A stretch of DNA of 64,000 nt from Flammeovirgaceae bacterium (GTDB lineage Bacteria; Bacteroidota; Bacteroidia; Cytophagales; Cyclobacteriaceae): positions 186,001 through 250,000 of the forward strand of contig JAIYCV010000026.1 in assembly GCA_027487845.1 (NCBI GenBank), given 5' to 3'. The position numbers and the translations under genes were made by a program. Every line of letters starts with the position of its first letter. Position 1 is the first letter of the stretch. This document shows, one piece after another, positions 1 to 9,428 of this stretch. The notes beneath the pieces are model-generated. The model did no database searches. It worked only from the letters and a program-made list of their open reading frames with translations, and was not told the DNA's origin.

Positions 1-2226
1 GGTACAATTTTTATGTGCTTGGCATTGCTCAGCGCACAAGCACAAGACATACCCAAACCAGATACTATCGCAACCTCTTACCTTAATGAAGTTGTTGTAT
101 CGGCAAATAAAACGCCTGAACAGCGCAAAGAGATTGCTCAACAATTGGTGGTTATAAAACCTTCTGTTATAAAATCATATAATGCTCAAACCACTGCCGA
201 CTTACTTCAAAACACTGGTGCAGTAGCTATGCAAAGAAGCCAACAAGGTGGCGGCAGCCCCATCTTGAGGGGCTTTGAGGCCAGCAGGGTATTGTTGGTG
301 GTAGATGGGGTCCGTATGAATAACGCCATCTTTAGGGCCGGCCATTTGCAGAATGCACTTCGCGTGGATAACAATAACCTTGACCGTGCAGAAATACTTT
401 TTGGCCCGTCTTCAACGGTTTATGGGAGCGATGCGTTAGGAGGCGTTATCCATTTTTACACTAGGCAACCGCTGTTGGCAAAGGCCGGGGAGTTCAAAAA
501 ATCGGGCGAGGGTTTTCTGCGGCTAGGTTCAGTAAACAATGAAAAAACATTTCATTTCGATGTCAATCTCGCAGATGAACACTTCGGTTCTTTCACCTCT
601 TTCACCTTAAGTGATTTTCGCGATTTACGGATGGGCGAAAAAAACAATCCCAGCTTGGATAAGCCCTTTGGCTTGCGGACGCAATATGCTCAACGTTCCG
701 CTGACGGACTAACCGATATTCTGGTAGATAACCCTGATCCGTTTGTTCAAAAGTTCAGTGGCTACAAACAATGGGACATCCTTCAAAAATTCCATTACAA
801 GGCAAGCGACCGGGTAAATCACACGCTTAATTTTCAATACTCCAATACTACCAATGTGCCGCGGTATGACCGGCTCACCGATGCTGGCGCCAATAAAGTT
901 GGTTTAAATTCAGCTGAATGGAACTATGGGCCTGAAAAGCGCTTCTTCAGCAGCTATGTTGTTAAGGTTAGCAACCTAGGTAAGTGGGCCGATGCGGTAA
1001 CAGCAACGCTTAGCTATCAAGATATTGAAGAAAGTAGAATTAATAGAAACTTCAATAGCAACAATAGAGACAGCCGAGTCGAGAAAATAAGCGTGTATGG
1101 ATTGAACATAGATTTGAGCAAAGATTACAAGGGAAACAAAATACGGTATGGTTTTGATGGCCAGTATAACGTACTAAATTCTACCGCCTTGCGCACCAAT
1201 ATACTTACCCAAGCAATAACGTCCGTTAATACACGCTATCCTGATGGAAGCAACACGATGGGTCTTTATGCCTTTTACATTAGCCATACCAAAGAATTGA
1301 CAAAAAATCTGTACCTCAACGATGGACTTAGAATTGGGATTAGCAGTCTGTATTCCAGCTTTATAAGTCAGCAATTTTTTGCATTTCCGTTTAAGGATAT
1401 TACTCAACAAAACGCCTATGCCAGTGGAAACGCAGGGCTTATCTACACTCCAACTTCTTGGAAATTTTCACTTATGGCCAGTACTGGATTTAGGGTGCCA
1501 AACTTTGATGACCTAACCAAAATTTTTGATACCAAAGTGGGCACTGCAACATCAGCAGGATCGTTAGTGATTCCCAATTCCGATTTAGGGCCAGAAAAAA
1601 CAATTAATTTCGATTTGAGTGCCGCACGATTTTTTGGCTCAAAAACACGAATTGAGGTGGTTGGCTTTTACACGAAATTTAGAGATGCCATCATAGTAAA
1701 AGCGGCCACGTTTAATGGGCTGCCAACTGTGCAGTATAATGGCTTTCCTGCGAACGTCTTTAGCAGTCAAAACGCTGCGGAGGCCTATTTATATGGTTAC
1801 AACCTGAGCGCAAATGTTGAGCTAACAGATGCCCTCTCGATTGCCGGTTCTTATAATTATACCTACGGCAGAGTTGTTAACGAGGGAAGCAGCGATACGC
1901 CACTCGATCATATTGCACCCGCTTTTGGTAGAGTGGGTATAGTTTATGCCCACAAAGCGTTGCGTGCAGAGGCATTCACCAATTTCAGTGCTCGAAAAAA
2001 ATTAGATGATTACAGCGCTAGCGGAGAAGACAACTTGCAATATGCACCGCCAGATGGAATGCCTGACTGGTTGACTATTGGAGTTAGAGCTTCGTATGAA
2101 GTTAACAAGACGTGGTTGATCCAAACTGGTATTGATAATTTAACTGACCTTCAATACCGAACGTTTGCATCGGGAATCAATGCCCCAGGAAGAAATGTTT
2201 TTGGAACATTGAGGGTGAGGTTTTAA
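1..2226 (+). CDS. TonB-dependent outer-membrane receptor, heme/hemoglobin type (5' end outside window)
   Basis: Outer-membrane beta-barrel that would import a ligand using TonB energy. The N-terminal plug (about residues 25-150) carries SPILRGFEASRVLLVVDGVR followed by MNNAIFRAGHLQN, a pattern typical of heme/hemoglobin receptors. The protein ends in a typical receptor strand (IDNLTDLQYR ... LRVRF) with terminal Phe. The first Met in the window (base 13) leaves only a stub of the signal peptide (MCLALLSAQAQ). The frame is open back to base 1, so the real start lies upstream and the gene is partial. It is followed by a strong hairpin and was probably convergent with the ABC exporter before the island at 2277-20435 arrived. 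Heme as substrate is inferred from the plug motif. Confidence 0.9.
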   Translation, partial: GTIFMCLALLSAQAQDIPKPDTIATSYLNEVVVSANKTPEQRKEIAQQLVVIKPSVIKSYNAQTTADLLQNTGAVAMQRSQQGGGSPILRGFEASRVLLVVDGVRMNNAIFRAGHLQNALRVDNNNLDRAEILFGPSSTVYGSDALGGVIHFYTRQPLLAKAGEFKKSGEGFLRLGSVNNEKTFHFDVNLADEHFGSFTSFTLSDFRDLRMGEKNNPSLDKPFGLRTQYAQRSADGLTDILVDNPDPFVQKFSGYKQWDILQKFHYKASDRVNHTLNFQYSNTTNVPRYDRLTDAGANKVGLNSAEWNYGPEKRFFSSYVVKVSNLGKWADAVTATLSYQDIEESRINRNFNSNNRDSRVEKISVYGLNIDLSKDYKGNKIRYGFDGQYNVLNSTALRTNILTQAITSVNTRYPDGSNTMGLYAFYISHTKELTKNLYLNDGLRIGISSLYSSFISQQFFAFPFKDITQQNAYASGNAGLIYTPTSWKFSLMASTGFRVPNFDDLTKIFDTKVGTATSAGSLVIPNSDLGPEKTINFDLSAARFFGSKTRIEVVGFYTKFRDAIIVKAATFNGLPTVQYNGFPANVFSSQNAAEAYLYGYNLSANVELTDALSIAGSYNYTYGRVVNEGSSDTPLDHIAPAFGRVGIVYAHKALRAEAFTNFSARKKLDDYSASGEDNLQYAPPDGMPDWLTIGVRASYEVNKTWLIQTGIDNLTDLQYRTFASGINAPGRNVFGTLRVRF

Positions 2227-2233
2227 CTAATAT

Positions 2234-2263
2234 TCACTGTTGGCTAGAAATAGTCAACAGTGA
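2234..2263. terminator. Bidirectional hairpin terminator after the TonB receptor
   Basis: A 13-bp inverted repeat (TCACTGTTGGCTA and TAGTCAACAGTGA, one mismatch) closes a GAAA loop just after the receptor stop codon. It sits between the rightward receptor and the leftward ABC-exporter fragment, so it probably served both convergent genes in the ancestral order. Confidence 0.65.
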
Positions 2264-2276
2264 TTCTGCTGAATTT

Positions 2277-2439
2277 CTATTCCCCGATCTCCTCCGCTTG
2301 CATTTGCTTGTCATATAATTCGCGATAAGCACCTCCTTTTTCAATCAGACTTTCGTGTGTGCCCTCTTCTACCATTGCACCATCGTGTAGAACAATTATT
2401 TTATTCGCCAGCTTGGCTGAGGAAACACGATGCGAAATG
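2277..2439 (-). pseudogene. Duplicated 3' fragment of the MsbA-like ABC exporter gene
   Basis: Bases 2283-2439 match 20439-20595 almost perfectly; I see two mismatches before identity ends. The segment encodes roughly the last 53 residues of the exporter, from the SHR switch-histidine region through ELYDKQMQAEEIG, in the same orientation as the intact gene. This copy ends IGE-stop (TAG at 2277-2279), whereas the intact copy ends IG-stop. Nothing upstream continues the gene, so it is a remnant. It sits right after the terminator that would naturally follow the exporter, so this may be the original 3' end, and the copy at 20439 the regenerated one. Confidence 0.9.
2283..2439. repeat. Left copy of the 157-bp direct repeat bracketing the 18-kb island
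   Basis: Direct repeat with 20439-20595, offset 18,156 bp, same orientation. The left boundary (after TCC at 2280-2282) and right boundary (after GATGCGAAAT) are sharp. Confidence 0.88.
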
Positions 2440-2642
2440 ATGAAGTAAGCGATAAAGGAGTTCTCCCTGATCGAATCTATTTCATAAAGCTTCGATTTGT
2501 TATCATTAGCCTAAGTGCTTCCGTGGATCAGCGGTGTGTGTATCAGCGATTGGGTGGCTTGCTCAATTTAAATTTCGGCTTGTTTGAAATTGTGATTTGC
2601 GTTTCAGAGCACACCAAATTCTAATTGAACCATGAGCCTGTG

Positions 2643-4334
2643 CTACTCTAATGATCGCTGCATTTCACGAATTACACCATCCAGCCTTTCCGTAAGTTGA
2701 TCTACCTGATTAAGAAAAGCCTCACGCTCATTTTCATTTAAGCCATTGTGTTTATACAAATAGATTAATCCCAACAGGGTTGCTACTGGTGCCCTTAGTT
2801 TATGTGCGTTTATAAAAGCGAAATTCGTTAACTGCTGGTTTTTCTGCTCCAGCTCTTTTGTGCGCTCAGCCACACGTATTTCCAAACTGCCGTTTAACTC
2901 AATCAATTGCTGATTAAAGCTCCTGACTTGAATTGTTTGGGAAATGCGCTGTTTGATGTTAAACACCAGTGAAATGATGGAAAAAAGCGAAAGGATAAAG
3001 GCGATCGTAAACAAGATGCGCTCGGATCTTTTCTGATTTGACAATATCGAAACGATTTCTTTCTGTTTGTCGGCATATTTCTCAAAAAAAAGGCGCTGCA
3101 CCTCGCTGTGGCCCGCCAAGGAATCGTACTTCTTTTGGTAGGCATACGATGTGTTGATGGCTTGTAAGGCTAGATCAGGACGGTTAATCTTTTCATAATA
3201 ATCACTGCGCAAGTGGTAGACGGAAACGAGCTCGTGTAAAAAATTATTTTTCTTTGCAAATTGTTCAAACTGATCAATGACTACCAAAGCGCTATCGTAT
3301 TGATGTTGCTTCAGTAACGTCTTTATGAGTAGAGATAATCCAGGCGCTGTATAGTTTTTTTCTGCTTTTTCAATTGCTTCCGCTAATGTTTTTTTTGCCA
3401 TTACCTTAGCTGAGTCCAAATTACCTTCTTCCAGATACAATTCAGCTAACTCGGTTAGTGGCCTTACAATAGAGTATTCGGTTTTACTCCACCTTGTCAA
3501 ATCTCTTTTAAGGTACACTTTTAGACTGTCCAAGTATTTTAGTTTATGATAATATACGCTCCACTGCCTCGCCTGGTAGGGTGAGCTTGTAAATCCGGAT
3601 AACAAGGCTCGTGCCGAATCATACTTACCAATCAACATGAAATAATTAAAGCGTTGAAGCTGAATATTGTGTACAATAAAACCTGGCCACGATTGATTAG
3701 GTCGTAAGGACATAGTTTCTTTTAATAGTTCCTGAGCCTTATCTTCTATAAACATTCTATTTAGCCTGATTTTTACTTGTGCAATTAAAAGACGTGCATG
3801 CGGTGCTTCTTTGTCTAACAACTCGTTGCATTTCAATAACAGTTGCATTTGCTTTACTCTGTGTTTTTTTGAGAGTGCCAATTTGGTAAGAAAAAAATAA
3901 TGGTATGCTTTAATGACAGAGTCTTTAGAAACGCGAGCGAGCGAATCAAATCTTCTTTCTGCCACTTCTGCCCCACCTTCCTCCAAGGGAAAAGCGCTTA
4001 GGTATTCGAATGCTTGTGCGGTACACAGCTCGCACGGATGTTTCTGCGTCAACCGTAAGATTTGTTTTATTTCGGGTAAAGAAACGTCTGCCCTTTTGTA
4101 CGATTGCAAAAATATGTAAACCCCCAAATAGAACAAACTATCCTCTGGCGTTTTTGCTTTTGCTAAATAAATCTTGGCGCTATCCGCACTTAGCCCGGTA
4201 GTTCTGTATCGTTCATATTCCGGATAGCAGTCTGTAGTACTACTTAGTTTGATCCAACTGAAGTAAAGCACAATAGCGAATAGCAACGCAATTGCTGAAA
4301 GGACAAAATATCGGAGCGGGAATTTGGGCTTCAT
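2643..4334 (-). CDS. TPR sensor protein ending in a histidine-phosphoacceptor (DHp) domain, no kinase domain
   Basis: A 563-residue membrane sensor. It has an N-terminal membrane segment (about 8-26), a long helical TPR-like region to about 430, a second membrane segment (about 440-462, ERILFTIAFILSLFSIISLV), a coiled coil, then a two-helix DHp hairpin. The H-box is NFAFINAHKLRAPVATLLGL with the phospho-His at about 511. The protein stops right after the second DHp helix (REMQRSLE). No ATP-binding HATPase domain follows, and none is visible in other frames downstream. It is paralogous to 9904-11598 and to the sensor half of 11727-14672. A role as phosphotransfer partner or heterodimer partner of a complete kinase is inferred. 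Confidence 0.82.
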   Translation of the reverse strand: MKPKFPLRYFVLSAIALLFAIVLYFSWIKLSSTTDCYPEYERYRTTGLSADSAKIYLAKAKTPEDSLFYLGVYIFLQSYKRADVSLPEIKQILRLTQKHPCELCTAQAFEYLSAFPLEEGGAEVAERRFDSLARVSKDSVIKAYHYFFLTKLALSKKHRVKQMQLLLKCNELLDKEAPHARLLIAQVKIRLNRMFIEDKAQELLKETMSLRPNQSWPGFIVHNIQLQRFNYFMLIGKYDSARALLSGFTSSPYQARQWSVYYHKLKYLDSLKVYLKRDLTRWSKTEYSIVRPLTELAELYLEEGNLDSAKVMAKKTLAEAIEKAEKNYTAPGLSLLIKTLLKQHQYDSALVVIDQFEQFAKKNNFLHELVSVYHLRSDYYEKINRPDLALQAINTSYAYQKKYDSLAGHSEVQRLFFEKYADKQKEIVSILSNQKRSERILFTIAFILSLFSIISLVFNIKQRISQTIQVRSFNQQLIELNGSLEIRVAERTKELEQKNQQLTNFAFINAHKLRAPVATLLGLIYLYKHNGLNENEREAFLNQVDQLTERLDGVIREMQRSLE

Positions 4335-4945
4335 AAGTAAAAAGGCAAGTAGTCAACTATTTTGTACTGAATTAAAATTTAAGATTCCGATCCGTTTGGT
4401 GATTTCAATCAAAGAAAAATAATCCACAATTGCTTTTCTAACCGATCCAAGACTAAGTACTACTAACAAAGTGATAATGGTAGAAAACTTGGTAGCCGAT
4501 GCCAATGCTATGAAAATCAAAGAAATTAAAAACTTTCTGTCAAAAAAAGATGAAAGCACGTGTCAACAAAAAATACAAGCCTTCGGTATAGGGTATAAAA
4601 AAAACCACAATTAGCGGTAAACAACGAAAATAGCGTACACAACTTTCATTAGCCAAGTTTGTTTTTCTCAATAAACTAAGTCCACAGATAAATTTCGCTA
4701 AATACCTTTCTCACTGTTATCTCAAAAAAAACTTCGTTGCGAGTTCAAATTTCGAGTTAGGAATTTTATTTGACTGGTATTTTTAAACCAAAATCAGGTA
4801 TTTTTAATAGACAATAATGAGATTGCCTCCGTCTTTAGGCATTAGAAGACCACTTTCTCTGTTTTTGGTTTCAATCTTCCATGAAGTATGGGCGGTGACA
4901 TGGGCTCTGGCCTTTAGTTTTGAATTACTTTTTTTTACAAATCAA
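4335..4945. other. 611-bp AT-rich intergenic region
   Basis: No convincing gene. A 68-codon leftward frame (4353-4559) and a 45-codon rightward frame (4477-4614) are open but have no recognisable family or coding character. The only structured element I see is the 21-bp-spaced direct-repeat box at 4776-4805. Confidence 0.5.
4776..4805 (-). promoter_or_regulatory. Direct-repeat box 1 (GGTATTTTT x2, 21-bp period)
   Basis: GGTATTTTT at 4776-4784 and again at 4797-4805, separated by TAAACCAAAATCA-type sequence. It lies about 440 bp upstream of the leftward sensor gene that starts at 4334. The same architecture recurs at four other places in the island. Confidence 0.55.
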
Positions 4946-5755
4946 TTATAGAGTCAACACAAAGGAGTTATACCCTGCAAAAATGCCGAGTCCATTTTCA
5001 ATGTTATTAAATAATTGAACGGGTTGAGCAAAAGGGTCATCGCGAGTTTCTTGCTGCAGATTTTTAGTGGTGAAGTATTGATAATACTCTTCGCTGACGC
5101 TTACTAAAATAATTTTTTCAATAGGTGGGGAATCGGCAGTCAAACGAAAATCAATTGTTCTTCCATTAAACAAATTATCATTGAAAAGTATACCCGGAAT
5201 CTCATGCGTTTTGTTATTGTATGTCGGATCAACGGCCTCAACAAAAAGATCATCCCCGTTGCTGTTTAAAACTTTTAAAAGGTAAAAGTTCTTTTCCTTT
5301 GCATTGTCCGTGAACGAAACACTTACTTGAACTTTATTGTTTTCCAAAGGGATTATCTTGGAGCTAGAGATTGGCGTAACCACAGGAATTTTGCTTGTTG
5401 CGCTTATATTTTTTTGTTTTACAGTTTCCACTCTAATGGAATATTCCTTGCCCACATCTGGCTTGGACTTTCCTTTGTAAAAACGCCTGTTGAACTGATC
5501 GTAAACTGGTAGAAGGGTTTCAATAATGCTATTCTTCGAGTCTCTAATGGTAACACTTGCTTGCTCTACCTCATCGAAATTATATTGATTAGTTAGAATA
5601 AATCGGCTCTTGGTTACTCTCACTTGCCAAACACTGTCGGGAGAGAATAAAGAATTGACAACAAGTTGCGGATCGGGTTCTTTCAAATCAACGGCTACGA
5701 TTGACTCACACGATAAGTTAACAAGTATCAGTAAAATGATCCATCCTCTATTCAT
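4946..5755 (-). CDS. DUF4249 family lipoprotein, partner of a TonB receptor
   Basis: A 269-residue predicted lipoprotein: signal peptide with lipobox LVNLSC near residue 15, then an extracytoplasmic beta-rich domain starting VDLKEPDPQLVVNSLFSPD, the usual opening of DUF4249 proteins. It follows the TonB receptor at 5759-8110 with a 3-bp gap, so the two form an operon. In Bacteroidota DUF4249 genes commonly sit directly after such receptors, where they are assumed to be surface-exposed ligand-binding or accessory subunits. The substrate is unknown. Confidence 0.88.
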   Translation of the reverse strand: MNRGWIILLILVNLSCESIVAVDLKEPDPQLVVNSLFSPDSVWQVRVTKSRFILTNQYNFDEVEQASVTIRDSKNSIIETLLPVYDQFNRRFYKGKSKPDVGKEYSIRVETVKQKNISATSKIPVVTPISSSKIIPLENNKVQVSVSFTDNAKEKNFYLLKVLNSNGDDLFVEAVDPTYNNKTHEIPGILFNDNLFNGRTIDFRLTADSPPIEKIILVSVSEEYYQYFTTKNLQQETRDDPFAQPVQLFNNIENGLGIFAGYNSFVLTL

Positions 5756-5758
5756 AAC

Positions 5759-8110
5759 TCAAAATTTAAAGCTGTAACTAATGGACGGTAAAATTGGAAA
5801 AAGTGAAAATTGAATAAATTTTTTATTGCCAGAATTGTCCCTAGATATGTCCATATAAAATGGGTTTTTTTGGCTGTATGCATTGTATATGCTAATAGTC
5901 CATTTGCGCTGTCCCCATTTCTTGTCTTTCCACCAACTGAAACTTAAGTCGAGCCTATGGTAACTATTCATCCGATAGGAGTTACGATCACCATAGAAGG
6001 TAACGTCTTGATAATAGTTTCCCCGACCTAAACTGCCAATTGCGTTAGATGCCCCTTCATAGTTTTCCACAGGTAACGTAATGGCATTACCTGTGCCAAA
6101 GACCCATGCCATCGAAAAATCCATTCGTTTTTTTAATTTTCGAGTAAGTGCAATGCTTACATCGTGCCGTCTATCATACTTGTAGGGAAATTCTTTGCCA
6201 AAATTCAACTCATCAAATTGCCTTAGCGACTTAGAAAGAGTGTAACCAAGCCATCCTGTAACAACACCCGTTTTCTTTTGCAACAGCAATTCCAAGCCAT
6301 AACTTTTGCCCTGCCCATTCACAACTACTTTATCTTGCCAATTTTCATCGGTACTTAAGTAACTAGCCCCATTCTTATACTCTATCAGATTATTCATTGT
6401 TTTATAATAAACTTCGGCACTAAACTCATATTCAGACTTATAGGTTTTAGCTAACCCAAAGGCCCATTGATTAGCTTGTTGAGGTTTTACTTTGGCCGTG
6501 CTTGGCACCCATAAATCGGTGGGAAGGCCAAGCCCCGCATTTGTCAGCAGGTGGATAAACTGAGTCATGGTGGCGAAAGAAGCTTTTATAGCAAAGTCAT
6601 TGGCAAGCAAAAGCCTGGTTGAAAGTCGTGGCTGAAGTGAGTTATAATGTTGGCCTTCAACGGAAAATGAAGAGGCATGCAACCCAAAATTTGCTTTTAG
6701 TCGATTACTTATTTTCCAATCATCCTCCGCGTAGGCGGATATTTCAAATGCATTTGTAATTGCGGCCCCTGCCACAGAATCAATTCGCTCAGACGAAGCA
6801 ATTGTCAAAACACCAGGCGAAAAGCGATGCGCTATGCCCTGTAAACCAAAACGAACAAGGTGGTTGGGTGTGGGGAAATACTCAAGGTCAACCTTAGTGG
6901 CAACATCCCTGATACCAGAAAAGTATTGGTTTTGATAGTATAAATTTTTGGTAGGTAAATTTGCTTGCGTTTGAGTTTGCTGAAAGTTTTGAGATATATC
7001 GAACAAGTACCTGCTGTATGTTGCACTAAAATTGCCGAAAAGCTTCGGGTGAAACACATGATTCCATCGCATGGCAGTTATTATGTTGCCCCATTTTAAA
7101 CCAAAGGCGTCTTTCTCATCATATTGAATTGACCCACTACCATAACTACTTTTTGATTGGGCGTAGGCCTTGTCATCGCCTAGGTAGGTGCTTAAATAAA
7201 GTCTATTGTTTGGGTTTATAATATGATTGAATTTCAAATTCAAATCGTAGAAATAATACCCAAAAGAGTTTTGGCTTTGAATAAAAGGTTGAGCTAATAA
7301 ATCAATATAAGTACGTCTAGCTGAGAAAATAAATGAAGTTTTGTCCTTTAAAATCGGCCCTTCTACGGTGGCCTTGGCGGCTATGATACCGATAGAGCCT
7401 TCGCCTTTTATTTTTTTCATGTCGCCATCTTTCATATTGATATCGATAACCGAGGAAAGGCGGCCACCATAGCGCGCAGGAAATCCACCCTTTACCAATT
7501 CCACATGATTGATGGCATCGGCATTAAATACAGAGAAAAAACCAAACAAATGCGATGCGTTATAAATGGGCACATCATCAAGTAAAATTAAATTCTGGTC
7601 TGCTCCACCTCCTCTTACATACAGACCTGTACTGCCCTCGTTACCCGATTGAACACCCGGCATTAACTGCAAAATTTTAAAAATGTCAACCTCCCCCATA
7701 AATGCAGGTAGTGCTTTTATTTGCTCAATAGGCACACTAAAACTGCTCATTTTAGTGCTTTCATGGATTTCTTCTGCTTTAGTCGAGGTTACCACTATTT
7801 CGTTGAGTGTTACCGCAGACGACATGGTCGCGTTGATAACAGTGTCGTTTACCAGTTTAAATTTTACCAAAATAGGCTGGTAGCCAACATAGCTATACAC
7901 TAAGGTTATTGAATCGCTTGGTAGTGTAAGGCTATAAAACCCATGGGCATTCGCAGTGGTACCCAAAGAGTTTTTAGGTTGAAAGATAGAAGCACCAATA
8001 AGGCTTTCACTCGACTCGTTATCTTTTACATAACCGCTAATGGTAAATTTCTGAGAAAAAATGATGGTATTAAAACTCAGATAAAAAATGAAGAGAAGAA
8101 CAATCCTCAT
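5759..8110 (-). CDS. TonB-dependent receptor with carboxypeptidase-regulatory-like N-terminal domain
   Basis: A 783-residue outer-membrane receptor. After the signal peptide comes a carboxypeptidase regulatory-like beta-sandwich (about 20-105, FTISGYVKDNESSESLIGAS). The plug follows (about 120-225, with LMPGVQSGNEGSTGLYVRGG and VELVKGGFPARYGGRLSSVI). The C-terminal barrel ends SYSFKF. It is the first gene of an operon with the DUF4249 lipoprotein. The N-terminal domain has a close but broken paralogue at 9147-9428. The substrate cannot be told from sequence. Confidence 0.93.
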   Translation of the reverse strand: MRIVLLFIFYLSFNTIIFSQKFTISGYVKDNESSESLIGASIFQPKNSLGTTANAHGFYSLTLPSDSITLVYSYVGYQPILVKFKLVNDTVINATMSSAVTLNEIVVTSTKAEEIHESTKMSSFSVPIEQIKALPAFMGEVDIFKILQLMPGVQSGNEGSTGLYVRGGGADQNLILLDDVPIYNASHLFGFFSVFNADAINHVELVKGGFPARYGGRLSSVIDINMKDGDMKKIKGEGSIGIIAAKATVEGPILKDKTSFIFSARRTYIDLLAQPFIQSQNSFGYYFYDLNLKFNHIINPNNRLYLSTYLGDDKAYAQSKSSYGSGSIQYDEKDAFGLKWGNIITAMRWNHVFHPKLFGNFSATYSRYLFDISQNFQQTQTQANLPTKNLYYQNQYFSGIRDVATKVDLEYFPTPNHLVRFGLQGIAHRFSPGVLTIASSERIDSVAGAAITNAFEISAYAEDDWKISNRLKANFGLHASSFSVEGQHYNSLQPRLSTRLLLANDFAIKASFATMTQFIHLLTNAGLGLPTDLWVPSTAKVKPQQANQWAFGLAKTYKSEYEFSAEVYYKTMNNLIEYKNGASYLSTDENWQDKVVVNGQGKSYGLELLLQKKTGVVTGWLGYTLSKSLRQFDELNFGKEFPYKYDRRHDVSIALTRKLKKRMDFSMAWVFGTGNAITLPVENYEGASNAIGSLGRGNYYQDVTFYGDRNSYRMNSYHRLDLSFSWWKDKKWGQRKWTISIYNAYSQKNPFYMDISRDNSGNKKFIQFSLFPILPSISYSFKF

Positions 8111-8536
8111 AATTGATAATGTCTACTATTTATCTAAAAAGTAATTATTTACTAACTGGTATTCTGGTATTAAATGGAGCAAAACGTTTAAGTATTTTTA
8201 AAAAGATAGCCTTATAACAATTTTTGGTTTAAAGTCTAAAACTTCTAGGCTTGGTGCTTTCGCAGCTCTCTTCAAGGTTTACAATTGCGTTAACTAAGTT
8301 CATATCTCCTACTTGCATAATTTTAATTGCTTAGTTGATTAAAGTTAAATCGTTTAAATATGTCCAAAATTAAATTCGATAGTCCGTCAGGCATTTCGCC
8401 TAACGATTTGTGCTTGTGTCAGTAGCGGGATTTTGAAACTGCGCCTTTTCCCACAAGCACAACTAGATTTAGAAAACAAACCGAACTGCCAACACGTCAC
8501 CCCGTTATTGCATATGCACAGTGGTGTGTGCAGTTT
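8111..8536. other. 426-bp intergenic region holding a structured repeat
   Basis: No gene. The left part (8111-8380) is AT-rich and should contain the promoter of the receptor/DUF4249 operon. A degenerate relative of the island box may lie at 8158-8199 (GGTATTCTGGTATT ... AGTATTTTT), but its spacing is not 21 bp. The right part is the inverted-repeat element described separately. Confidence 0.45.
8391..8530. repeat. Structured inverted-repeat element directly downstream of the DUF4375 gene
   Basis: Perfect 11-bp arms TTGTGCTTGTG (8408-8418) and CACAAGCACAA (8452-8462) enclose a GC-richer loop. The heptamer GCCTAAC lies just outside the left arm. To the right are the palindrome TGCATATGCA and a second small stem (TGCACA ... 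TGTGCA, about 8513-8530). The element abuts the stop codon of the gene at 8537. Its composition differs from the surrounding DNA. It resembles an interspersed or recombination-site type of repeat, but a full integron attC consensus is not met. Confidence 0.45.
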
Positions 8537-9139
8537 TTATTCTACAGGCACTTCAACGTGTCCTTCAAAATAGAAACCCGCTTTATTTTTTAGAATGTAG
8601 TCCGCGATCCTCTCAGTAATATTTACCGCGCGGTCTAGCTTGTAAAATCGAGAATCAAGGTCGTCAAAATTCTTGTCCAATTTATCCAACGCTATCCTTC
8701 TTTCTGTTCGATCAAAGCTCGGTCTTGTCTCAAACCGTTTAGCAGATTCTTCAATAATTTCTTTTCCTTCAATTAGTCCAATCAGTTCAAAGCCGTTCAT
8801 CGCATCTTCCCAAACGATGCCTGTTGAATTGGAATAGAATTGAGAATGTCCACCATTGTCAACTTCGTAAATGTACCACATCATCGCAAATACTGCTCGT
8901 TGATGAGAAGAGAATGGTTGCAGGTTCTTTTCATATTCGTCCTTCGAGTCTTCAATGCTTACTGACAACCACAAAGGCTGGATTACTTTCATCGGGTCTC
9001 GTGCTTCGATCACTTTTTCGTCAATTTTCATATGTTCCATTTTCGTTCTTGTCCCAGTATCAAGGCTACATGACAATACAAATTGCCCAAGAAGTATAAT
9101 TAATAAAAGTTGTCTGGCTTGTCTCACAATATTGCACAT
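8537..9139 (-). CDS. DUF4375 (DMP19-like) domain lipoprotein
   Basis: 200 residues. A signal peptide ends in lipobox FVLSC (Cys about 24). The mature part contains QRAVFAMMWYIYEVDNGGHS followed by QFYSNSTG, the hallmark N-G-G-x-x-Q-(F/Y)-x-x-N-S pattern of DUF4375, then a helical tail. The family's biochemical function is not established; such genes are often scattered and mobile in Bacteroidota. Here it lies between a structured repeat on its 3' side and a TonB-receptor remnant that begins 8 bp upstream of its start, so it may have arrived as a small cassette. Family assignment rests on the NGG motif by eye. Confidence 0.72.
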   Translation of the reverse strand: MCNIVRQARQLLLIILLGQFVLSCSLDTGTRTKMEHMKIDEKVIEARDPMKVIQPLWLSVSIEDSKDEYEKNLQPFSSHQRAVFAMMWYIYEVDNGGHSQFYSNSTGIVWEDAMNGFELIGLIEGKEIIEESAKRFETRPSFDRTERRIALDKLDKNFDDLDSRFYKLDRAVNITERIADYILKNKAGFYFEGHVEVPVE

Positions 9140-9146
9140 AAAAATG

Positions 9147-9428
9147 TTATTGACTCGGTCGGTAGTGTAAGGCTATAAAACCCGCGGGCGTTTTAGGTTG
9201 AAAGATATCAGCACCGATAAGGCTTTCACTCAATTCTTTATCTTTTACATAACCGTTGAGGGTAAATTTCTGAGCAGGAAGTAGAGTACTAAAGCTTACT
9301 AATGCAAAAATCACAAGGAGAAACTTGTTTTTTAAAAAGTGAATTTCGCCATAGATATTATCTGTGGCCTTGGTTAATATTAGGTGCATTAAAGAAGATG
9401 AAACTAACGAATTGATAACTTTTCTCAC
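9147..9428 (-). pseudogene. Remnant of a second TonB receptor (signal peptide and part of the regulatory-like domain)
   Basis: The frame encodes a signal peptide (KNKFLLVIFALVSFSTLLPA) and then QKFTLNGYVKDKELSESLIG, nearly the same as the start of the receptor at 5759-8110. After IFQPK a deletion of about 26 bp relative to the intact paralogue shifts the frame, so the GFYSLTLP region continues only out of frame. DNA similarity stops at about 9147, next to the DUF4375 gene. The rest of the receptor (more than 650 residues) is absent, so the gene is dead. Confidence 0.8.

Noticed and set aside
2430-2624. 64-codon rightward frame
   Set aside because: Starts in the antisense of the exporter fragment and has no protein-like composition.
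4353-4559. 68-codon leftward hydrophobic frame
   Set aside because: AT-rich chance frame; no conserved motif, and it abuts the sensor gene without context.
4477-4614. 45-codon rightward frame between the sensor and DUF4249 genes
   Set aside because: No family, no promoter, and a low-complexity Lys-rich end.
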